Source: Entamoeba histolytica HM-1:IMSS (taxonomy: Eukaryota > Evosea > Mastigamoebida > Endamoebidae). Taken from it: a DNA stretch of 42,830 nt. This document shows, in pieces, positions 26,701 through 33,774 of this stretch. The number at the start of each line of letters is the position of its first letter. Positions within the stretch are counted from its first letter, which is position 1. The stretch spans positions 53,138 to 95,967 of the forward strand of contig NW_001914892.1 of assembly GCF_000208925.1 (NCBI RefSeq), in the 5' to 3' direction. The position numbers and the translations under genes were made by a program. The notes under the pieces were generated by a model. It did no database searches, was not told the origin of the DNA, and saw only the letters and a list, made by a program, of their open reading frames with translations.

Positions 26701-28659
26701 AATTTATTCAATAACACTAAACAAGCTCGTAAAGAAGTTGTTGTTACAAAGAAAGAAGAATTTGATAATATTGAAAATGAAATTGAATTATTACTTGGAG
26801 AACTTGTTGCTGAAGACTTTGAAGTCCAAACAGTTAATGTAGAAGGTGTTAGAAGTAAGGCTAAAAGTCAAATTGAGGAGTCAATTAAAGCCATGGCTGA
26901 TCCATTAAAGAAGATAAGAGAAACACCATTAGAAGATCTTCCTGCATTATTTGAAAAGATTCAAGCACAAAACAGAAAGAATTATAGAGCAGTTAAGGCT
27001 TATGCAAGTACTGCTAAAAAAGGTGATTTCAGAAAAAGATTGTTAGATGCATCAAAAAGACTTGCTGATCAAATGAAAGGAGTTGTTGACTTATCTTTAG
27101 AAGAACAATATGATGAAATTGCTAAGAAACAAGCCGAATTAGCAGACATTTGGGCTGAAATGGATGAGGTTATGAAAGATATTGTATTAGATGATGTTGT
27201 TGAACAACAAGAAACTAAAGAAGAAGAGATTCAAGATGCTGCAACAAAAGAACTTGTTGGAGCAGCTAATGTTATTAATAATGCTTTAGGCAAAATCAAT
27301 GCTGCTCTTGAAATAGCTAAAAAGAAGAAGGAGGAAAAAGAGAAACAATTACAAGCTGAGCAACAAGCTGCTTATGAAGCTGCTGTTGCTGCTAATGAGG
27401 CAGCAGCTGTACCAAGAAAAAGAACAGCACTTGTATTGGATCAAACAGACATATCTGTTGCTATCTTAGAAGAAGCACAAACATTGATTAACTTTACTTC
27501 TGATTTGATTTCAAATGCTACAGTAGCACAGAAGAATATCACTAAAGAAGAAACAATTAAAGAAAAGAAAGATGTTTATAACCGTGATGCCAATTGGGAA
27601 GAAGGTCTTATCTCTGCTGCTAAGACAGTCACAGGTTGTATCCAATATTTAGTCAAAGCTGCTAATGATCAAGTCATTCATAATAAACCAAGTGAGGCTA
27701 TGTTAGTTGCTTGTGCCAAATCAGTTGCTGCTAATGCTATGCAATTACAAGCTGCTTCTATGGTTAATTTAGCTTTGGATGATCCTATGAGGGATAAACT
27801 TGCTTCAACAATTAAGAAAATTACTGACTCACAATCCGCATTTGTTAAGACAGTCTCACAAGGTGCTGATGCTCGTTCAGAAGTTGCACCACCAAAAGCA
27901 AGAAATGCACAACAATTAAGAATTATGCTTATGGAAGCTTCAGTCAATATTTCTAATATTGAAAAAGAATTACAACAAGCACAAGAAGAGTTGTTAAGAA
28001 TGAGAAGAGCTCGTTATGGTAATGCTAAGAAACCAATTCCATCTAGTGCTTCTTCTGCTAGAAGTGTTCCAAAAGTCCCTGCATCTAAAACAAACAAAGT
28101 TGGTGGATATGGTGTTTCTAAAAGCACTACCACTACAACTAAACCAAATACCACTACAACTAAACCAAATACCACTACAACTAAGCCTAGTCCTGCCACT
28201 CCAGCTAGAGGTGGATTTTTAGCTAACAAACAACGACCTGCTGATCAACAAGCTGCTCTTAATGATGTTGTTAATGCTGCTGCTTCTTTAAATGCTTCAA
28301 CAGGAAATGGTAATACAACCCATACTGAAACACTAAATAAACCAGCCAATCCCACACACCCAAGGGCTAATGGATTCATTGGTAGAACAAGACCAACTCC
28401 AAAACCTGAGGAGCCTAAACAAGAAGAAACAGTTAGTCGTACTACTCCATTAAAGCCTCAGAGTTCAAATAGTTCTGTTCAAGATAAACCACATGTTGGT
28501 GCACTTAAATCTACTCCTTCAACTGATAAGCCTGCTGTCCCACAACGTAATTTCAAAGTATCACCAAGAGTCTCACAAAAACCACTCCCTGTTGAAGAAA
28601 GCAATGGTCCTTCTAATGAATTAGCTGCTTTATTGGCTAAGAGAAGACAAAAGGAATAA
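23788..28659 (+). CDS. Talin-like cytoskeletal linker (FERM head, I/LWEQ tail)
   Basis: The 1623-aa protein has an N-terminal talin head. F0/F1 ubiquitin-like parts (1-190) end in WLDPLRVF...LLIRLKKRFYFRD, the talin F1-F2 link. F2 and F3 follow to about 400, with DQQQLHLLYTDCTFKVIEG as in talins. A helical-bundle rod spans about 440-1190. An I/LWEQ (THATCH) actin-binding module lies at about 1219-1365 (ILEEAQTLINFTSDLI, NWEEGLISAAKTVTGC, VACAKSVAANAMQLQAA), followed by the usual dimerising helix (1370-1412). A 210-residue Pro/Thr/Ser/Lys tail with TTTTKPN repeats ends the protein. Talin couples adhesion receptors to F-actin; Entamoeba uses such linkers in motility and phagocytosis. It is much shorter than metazoan talin (about 2540 aa), mainly in the rod. 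Confidence 0.93.
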   Translation: MTQVILRIHFIFKDNTSPTASVDLVKSVAVLDTDTAAQIVDKALDKLPERPQGEFILWQPTRHTLFLPNQILAAAGYDSTETLDIRPLNQRFKFELIDKTIKTFQVNVTLTVEKLLQFIGEKVNILYTDEYGLKVYNESTKKESNQWLDPLRVFYEQINSEDQLLIRLKKRFYFRDRNVNDTDQQQLHLLYTDCTFKVIEGMIPFNMDQAIPLVALNCLVEYGSFDERYGDIDLNPKGLEKRLPDIKKYFPENCKKKVTAKQLLAVIKEWKNKSMTTKQMQAKYQYCQLVMHEKTYGLDIFKVRIRKVGKAKEIPKIFGICKDYVLLADEDGGNQEIWVISKIARYAVGKNVFILDLGNHSTNYITLITEEGDLISATLSGYIDLITKRKKEAQLAEKDVEPEYSITDKIEDVPTGVDNTKKKKAVPKVSQTAQVAQVVSQSDTQEQVQLCVDKYQQMTFEETSVEPVQFSAEVMVESAQSIGQLVSDLYSTDKATVTNALNELTIQTDALFTQFCASKSVDFGSCVMNADEDEEQLLVACRQATESAQELIESHENGLQTAVLIESNVQEAEILAPEMFVLQASVVSVQAMCGQATVNDNGSQMLLHELSRAVGEGLFDLAAMSVEMNIQGEKIVEANKALVTLGQNEIAAMRLLAVTSSEEGCQKLMGEMKNTMDVSLANYLSLIESYGVLQESPEMQALYEQVNTIKMNWDALMAGTQMSGVDAEKDLLSMIQNLSAVFNELAQLSDPLVTPVQVEMSIDNLEDILENTKETCKSVAKAKIDEGNQEQVAVILDDFKDVVQKFFVIRDKLESGERGELVEDDCILMRQAMEKLMEGCGMEEVGENMQGLALNSMTKTAVARRIALAAQVRRVIKNGHIKDKNIQKQMLKVTRSMNEQVEEMLKLLSLPVDEQGAQLPEKCKEFAPKSYDLIVEVLETLPLIEDNSSRSALEFACNEAERATFDMARLNNLFNNTKQARKEVVVTKKEEFDNIENEIELLLGELVAEDFEVQTVNVEGVRSKAKSQIEESIKAMADPLKKIRETPLEDLPALFEKIQAQNRKNYRAVKAYASTAKKGDFRKRLLDASKRLADQMKGVVDLSLEEQYDEIAKKQAELADIWAEMDEVMKDIVLDDVVEQQETKEEEIQDAATKELVGAANVINNALGKINAALEIAKKKKEEKEKQLQAEQQAAYEAAVAANEAAAVPRKRTALVLDQTDISVAILEEAQTLINFTSDLISNATVAQKNITKEETIKEKKDVYNRDANWEEGLISAAKTVTGCIQYLVKAANDQVIHNKPSEAMLVACAKSVAANAMQLQAASMVNLALDDPMRDKLASTIKKITDSQSAFVKTVSQGADARSEVAPPKARNAQQLRIMLMEASVNISNIEKELQQAQEELLRMRRARYGNAKKPIPSSASSARSVPKVPASKTNKVGGYGVSKSTTTTTKPNTTTTKPNTTTTKPSPATPARGGFLANKQRPADQQAALNDVVNAAASLNASTGNGNTTHTETLNKPANPTHPRANGFIGRTRPTPKPEEPKQEETVSRTTPLKPQSSNSSVQDKPHVGALKSTPSTDKPAVPQRNFKVSPRVSQKPLPVEESNGPSNELAALLAKRRQKE
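28129..28191 (+). repeat. 21-bp coding tandem repeat, three copies (TTTTKPN)
   Basis: Units ACCACTACAACTAAACCAAA(T) start at 28129, 28150 and 28171. The first two are identical and the third has diverged (AAGCCTAGT). Each encodes TTTTKPN or a variant. The repeat lies in the disordered tail of the talin-like protein and is likely to vary in copy number between strains. Confidence 0.9.
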
Positions 28660-28827
28660 ATCAAAATTATCGTTTAATTGCATTCGTTTAATCAAAGAAT
28701 TTTATTATTTATTTTTTAAAAAAGAGAAAAATAAAGAATAACAATGAATTTGATTTATTTAATAGAATCTTTATGAGAATTTCCTTTTTTATTTCTTTTA
28801 AATCTATGATATAAATAAGTAATTTAT

Positions 28828-30356
28828 TTAAGAAATGGTATTTATTACTTTATAGAAATAATCTAATAGAATTTTAAAAATAACAAACAATACAAAACCT
28901 TTTTTGGTTTTATCATCAGGTTGTAATGAATTATCAATTTTCTTTCCTGTAATAAAGTTATTATCTCTTCTTCAATGAAATTAATATAAAACAAACTAGA
29001 TAAAGTAGGGTTTTCTTCGTGTTTCAATAGATAAACATCAAAAGGAATTTTTTGATATTTATCTTCAAGGACAGTAGAAAAAGGCTTTGTTAATTCTAAT
29101 TTAGTTTGCAGTTCAAGATTTTCATTCTGAATTTTATTTAATGACTTTTGTAATTTTAAGAATTGTTTTTCTAATGTTTTTATTTCATTTTTTGTACGAT
29201 CTAAAATTGCAATTGACTTACACATTTGAGTGTTGTAGTCTTCATTATATAAATTAATTGAGTCCATTAACGAGCGATAGATTTGATAATCGTCTAATAC
29301 AAAATGACATGCTCCAACAAGATCAATTAAATCATCTCCGATTCTCCTTGGAAGAAAGTCAAGAGTAGTTAATATGTTTTCTTTAATAATTACAATAAAA
29401 GTATTGAAGTCATGATGACACTGAATTGTATCAATTTGATATTTTTCTTCATAAGGTTGTTTAAGTAAGTATGATAATATATCATTACAAGGATCTGGAT
29501 TAGATATAAGTGGAATAATTTCAAACAAAAAGTTATCTTGTGGATGACAATCACTGGAATGTAAATTTTCTAAAGTCATTCTAAAGAAATTTAAACGATA
29601 TCTATTATTGATATAATCAATGGAACATGCACCTGGAATATATTTTTCTGCGTTTGTGATTAATGGAGATAAGGTATAATTATAAAATAATTCTCTGAAT
29701 ACACTTTTCACTATATCTCTTTTATTTACTCTGTGAGAACGTAATATTGCACTAATTGACTGAATTAGTTGTGAAAAGTGTTGTGGTAAATCTTGACAAT
29801 TATTTGATAAGTTATCATTACATTGAGAAATCAATCTAACTAAAAAGTCTTGAAATGCTTTATAATCTTCTCTTGATAATTGACATTCATCATCAAAAGA
29901 TAATGACTGAATACCTGAAGAAAGACTTATTCTTCTTGATTGAGGTTTAACTAATTCTTCTAATGATGGTTTTAAACTAGCAAGTAAATAATTCATCAAG
30001 AATTCCTTGGCATATGCATGATATAATTGTAAAAATAATGAGTCAGGAGTAAAGAACGTATTTGCCTCTTGTCCTTTATTACATAATTCTTTTTCAAAAG
30101 CCCAAGTAAATAATGAGTTCATTCTTCCATGATGAAAATAATACATCATAATTTCATGTGCATTTGTTGTTGCCTCTTCACATGGAGAACGGATAATAAG
30201 TGTTTGGGTAAGTGCTTCAAGTAAAACATGGTCATTAGAAAATAACAAATTGTCAAATTGCTCCTTTATTTTTGGATCAGTTGGTTGAAATTCTAAAGAT
30301 TCAATAAATCGAGGAGATGGTAAGTCTAAAGAAGGAGGTTGTATTTCTTCAGTCAT
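28828..30356 (-). CDS. RasGAP/IQGAP-type GAP-domain protein (paralogue B), two exons
   Basis: The model is complement(join(28828..28946, 28997..30356)), 492 aa. The ATG at 30356 (MTEEIQPP) is used; the frame above it begins only with TTG. The GAP-like domain has YYFHHGRMNSLFTWAFEKEL, LQLYHAYAKEFLMNYLLASL, and FRELFYNYTLSPLITNAEKY, where RasGAPs have 'FLRFICPAI..P'. The C-terminal region LPRRIGDDLIDLVGACHFVL follows, and then a coiled coil (about 395-435). The arginine-finger site reads TFFTPD instead of TLFRAT, so GAP activity is doubtful and an IQGAP-like binding role is possible. The 50-nt intron 28947-28996 is placed near the end because unspliced reading gives a poor tail. The last 20 residues are hydrophobic and the true C terminus is less certain. 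Confidence 0.75.
28947..28996 (-). other. Intron near the 3' end of RasGAP-like gene B
   Basis: A 50-nt intron on the minus strand runs from GTTTGTTTTA to TATTACAG and is phase 1. It joins NPTLS to RKKIDNSLQPDDKTKK. Without splicing the frame still runs on for about 37 codons to 28863, so retention would give a different tail rather than an early stop. Confidence 0.6.
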
Positions 30357-30446
30357 TAAAAAGAGAATTAGAAATAACCTTTTCAAGTTTTTAATTTAAA
30401 ATAATAAAAGAACTATTAAGTTAAACTATTAAAACTCAGATATTAA

Positions 30447-31436
30447 ATGAGCGGACAAAATGCATGGTCTGAGAAATATCGTCCAAAAACACTTGATGAT
30501 GTTCAAGGACAAGAAGAAGTGATCAAGTTACTTAAATCTTCACTGAATAGTGGATTACCAAATTTATTATTTTTTGGACCTCCTGGAAGTGGAAAAACTA
30601 CTTCAATACTTGCTGTTGCACACGAACTATTTCAGGGATATTTTAAAGAACGTGTATTAGAATTAAATGCTTCTAATCAAAGAGGTATTGAGATGGTTAG
30701 AACGACTTTAAAAAATTATGCTATGCAAGATGTTACTCATTACGATGGAACTCCTGATTATAAATTAATTATTTTAGATGAATCAGATGCACTTACCCCA
30801 GATGCACAAACTGCATTAAGAAGAATGATGGAAGATTTTACAAAAAATACTCGATTTTGTTTAATTTGTAATTACATCAGTCGTATTTTACCACCAATTT
30901 CATCTAGATGTATTAAATTCAGATTTAGTGCATTACCAAAAGAAATAGTATCAAATAGGTTACAAATGATTTGTGAAAAAGAAGGATTTTCTGTTACAAA
31001 TGAAGCTATTCAAGCTGTTTCTATATTGAGTGAAGGTGATTTACGTTATGGAATTGGATTACTTCAAAAATTATCACAAGGTATAAATCATTCTGTAACA
31101 CCACAAGACATTTCTAATGTTGCAGGTGTTGTTCCTTCAAAAGAAATCACTGAAATAATTCATTTATGTCAAAATGGAAGTGTAAATGATTTATATTTAA
31201 AGGCAATGTCATTAGTTGTTGAACAAAACTTTTCAGCTGATTCTATTCTTTCACAACTGAGAGATGTTTATATTGAAGACTGTGTTAACTTAACTAATCA
31301 AGAACGATGTTTATTCTTACAGTTAATAGCACAGTCTGATGCTACTTTAATAGATAAAACAGACCCTTTGTTTACTATCTGTGCATTATTATGTTCATTA
31401 TTTAAGTTTTATCACAAATTAACATTAAGTCCATAG
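30447..31436 (+). CDS. RFC4: Replication factor C small subunit (RFC4 / yeast Rfc2 type)
   Basis: The 329-aa AAA+ clamp-loader subunit opens WSEKYRPKTLDDVQGQEEV. Walker A is GPPGSGKT (44-51), Walker B is LIILDESD (107-114), sensor 1 is CNYISRI (141-147), and the SRC arginine-finger motif is at 153-155. The segments CLICNYISRILPPISSRCIK and ISNVAGVVPSKEI match human RFC4 rather than RFC2 or RFC5. RFC loads PCNA onto primed DNA; the same subunit also serves Rad17-RFC, which loads the 9-1-1 clamp that includes RAD9 (10.3 kb). The box usually reading NASDERGI is NASNQRGI. The start lies 90 bases from that of the divergent RasGAP-like gene B. Confidence 0.93.
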   Translation: MSGQNAWSEKYRPKTLDDVQGQEEVIKLLKSSLNSGLPNLLFFGPPGSGKTTSILAVAHELFQGYFKERVLELNASNQRGIEMVRTTLKNYAMQDVTHYDGTPDYKLIILDESDALTPDAQTALRRMMEDFTKNTRFCLICNYISRILPPISSRCIKFRFSALPKEIVSNRLQMICEKEGFSVTNEAIQAVSILSEGDLRYGIGLLQKLSQGINHSVTPQDISNVAGVVPSKEITEIIHLCQNGSVNDLYLKAMSLVVEQNFSADSILSQLRDVYIEDCVNLTNQERCLFLQLIAQSDATLIDKTDPLFTICALLCSLFKFYHKLTLSP

Positions 31437-31842
31437 TTTAATTCTTTTTTATTTGTTAGTTTTTTACTTAACTTTTAGGAGTTAAAAAGTTTTAATTGTT
31501 TGAATGACAACATAATGTTTCAATTTTTAATAGTATTTTACTTTAGTATTATGGTTAGATATGAAATAAAATATTTAATTAATTAATTCCATCTCTTACT
31601 TTTTTCATTAATAAAATACAATTTAATTATGATGTGAATATATAAATTTAAAAAATGGTTATTGTTATATGACTAAAAAAAGTTTCATGAAATATTTATA
31701 AGAAGATAGTTGTATTATTTATAAATAGTATTGTTTTGGTCATGATTAGTCTTAATGAATATTTCTATATTCTTTATTAGTTATGAATTAAATTTAATGA
31801 AAGATATTTAATTAAATTATTACAATTTAATAATAATTATTA
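31437..31842. other. Convergent 3' spacer, RFC4 and decayed patatin gene
   Basis: These 406 bases of AT-rich sequence lie between two stop codons facing each other. I see no gene, tRNA or notable repeat in them. Confidence 0.6.
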
Positions 31843-33649
31843 TTATTTCCAATGTTGGACAATCCAATTCTGTGTTGTTTGTGAAAGAATGTCATCATCT
31901 AATTCTATTTTATAATACTGATCTCCTAATATTATTTTACATTCTTCTTCAATTTCTTTTTGCTAATTATGATAAATATTTATTAACATATATTTTGAAT
32001 AAGAATAAAATTTAACTAACTTTAAGTTTTTTTGATAATGAAGAAATATATTGTTTCAATTGTTCTTCTTGGTATCTATTTTCCATGAAAAAAGAGGTAT
32101 GTTTTTCACTTCCAATGCAGAGAACAGCAATGTCTTTTGTTTGAATTCCAAGTGAATTAAAATGTCTAATAGCTAATATCGTTGGGTTTGTTGTAATTGA
32201 AGTTAATGAAAGAGAATGAGTTGATGAAGTACATGTCTTATAACATAAGTCTTTGACAAAGTCTTGAGATTGAGAGGATTGAAGTTTATGATCATTATTA
32301 TAATAAAATATTAATAACTTATTGTTCAATGTATTTACAGTATCATCTCCAAATAATTTCATTGCAACGCTTTGATAATATTTAATTGTATTTGATTCAT
32401 TAGTATATTGAATTAAAGTAGGAAGGATATTTATCAATAATTCAATTTGATTTTTTAATAAACAACAAGCATTAAAAGATGTAAATCCAAAAGTACCTAT
32501 TATATCACAACCATCTATTAAAAATGGATATTGTTTAATCAATTTCTGTAAGAATATTAATTGATCTAATATAGAATAGTCATGAGTTGTTTCAAGAACA
32601 ATAATTCGATATTTTTTTAATTTTAATTCATCATTGCTTGGTTTGTTTATTTTTGAATCTGTTTCTGGTAATTGATTGTTTGACTTCATTTTATCAATAA
32701 GCTCTTGTTGTTGATTTATTAAATTAAGAAGATGAATCATTTTATCTTCAATTAAAACTTTCTCAACTGTTAATTTCGCAGCAGAACCAAATGCTTTTAA
32801 TGGTTTAAAGAGAATTTTCTTTATTGAATTATGTCTTTTTCTTGGAGAAAAATTTCCTGTTGAGTTTTGTTCATTTAATTCAGATAATTCTAATGAATTA
32901 TTTTCCAAAAAACTTACTGGTGTATTGGATTCAAGTTCTTTTTGTTCATAATTGTTTAAAAGTTTAATTATTATATCAACATGAGGAGATTCAATAGCAT
33001 AGTTCATAGGTAATTTTCCACATGTTGTTTCAATGATAACTTGTGCACCTTCTTTAAGTAGTAATTGAATTGCTTTAATATTACCTACTAAACATGCAAG
33101 ATGAAGTGCTGTTTCACCATTCATATTTTGTTTGTTAACATAAGAACTATTATTGATAATAATTTCTCTCATTAATTCAAGGTATAGTTCACCTGTTCTT
33201 TGTACAAGAAGATGTAACAACGTTGTTCCATGATCATTTACAACATTAATATCAGCACCAACTTCTATAAGAAATTCTGTGATAAAATCTTGTTTATTTT
33301 CAATAGAAGTAAATAAAAGTGTTGACCCAATAACATTTTTTACGTCTACATCATTGGGAAAAGTTGAAACAAGAAATTTAACTATGTGAAGATGTCTTAA
33401 GAGATTAATAAAAAGTTATATTAAAAAAAAATAACTAACAAACCCCAACGCAACAATGCAATGATATAATTTATTAAATCCTTTGCATTTTGATAACCAA
33501 GTTTTACAATCTAAAACAGTTAATAATTCCATTGCTTCTTCTTCTTTTCTTTGAAGAAGTAATCCTTGGATATAATTAACAAGTGACTCTTTATCATTCA
33601 CAAGTAATTCTAATCCAAAATGAAGTGGTTTATTTGTTTCTTTTTCCAT
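31843..33649 (-). CDS. Ankyrin protein with catalytically dead patatin-like domain, three exons
   Basis: The model is complement(join(31843..31962, 32021..33395, 33444..33649)), 566 aa, from MEKETNKPLHFG. Introns of 48 and 58 nt join ALG-HLHIVKFLV and SKKLK-QKEIEEECK. Ankyrin repeats cover about 60-215 (GSTLLFTSIENKQDF, HGTTLLHLLVQ, NGETALHLACLVGN, GKLPMNYAIES). A Ser-rich linker follows, then a coiled segment and a domain (about 330-566) that aligns with the patatin domain of the 5.2-kb gene. KYRIIVLETTHDYSILDQLI stands against KFRMISIDGGGSKCTLQALI, IIGTFGFTSFNACCLL against FCGVSASSFICADLAL, and TQNWIVQHWK against IEDWIKRYWL. The oxyanion glycines, the nucleophile serine and the DGG aspartate are all replaced. 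It is therefore probably a binding or regulatory pseudo-phospholipase. The reading frames are intact, so it is not a pseudogene. Confidence 0.82.
31963..32020 (-). other. Intron 2 of the dead-patatin gene
   Basis: A 58-nt intron on the minus strand runs from GTTAGTTAAA to TAATTAG and is phase 0. It reveals a 39-codon final exon (QKEIEEECKIILGDQYYK and on) whose end matches the last helix of the active paralogue. Confidence 0.8.
33396..33443 (-). other. Intron 1 of the dead-patatin gene
   Basis: A 48-nt intron on the minus strand runs from GTTTGTTAGT to CTCTTAAG and is phase 2. It lies at the same place in the ankyrin region, and in the same phase, as the intron of the patatin gene at 5321-5394. 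Confidence 0.85.
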
Positions 33650-33750
33650 TTACATAGTTTTTTTTTAGTTTTGATTGTTTTTATTAATGGAAAAAAATCT
33701 CGTTTTTTGTGTCAATTTCTATATTTTCGTCTTTTTTCTCTTCAAAACTA

Positions 33751-33754
33751 GAAC
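33751..33754 (+). promoter_or_regulatory. GAAC core element of the RCC1-RasGEF gene
   Basis: TAGAACTTTG stands 24 bases before the ATG at 33775, favouring that start over the upstream GTG frame opening. Confidence 0.45.
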
Positions 33755-33774
33755 TTTGCTTTCTTTGTTACTTT

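Noticed and set aside
28014..28229. Open frame antisense to the talin tail
   Set aside because: Val/Leu-rich shadow of the Thr/Lys/Pro repeat; no independent evidence.
33416..33649. Separate 77-aa minus-strand gene
   Set aside because: It is exon 1 of the dead-patatin gene; its last residues are read from the intron.
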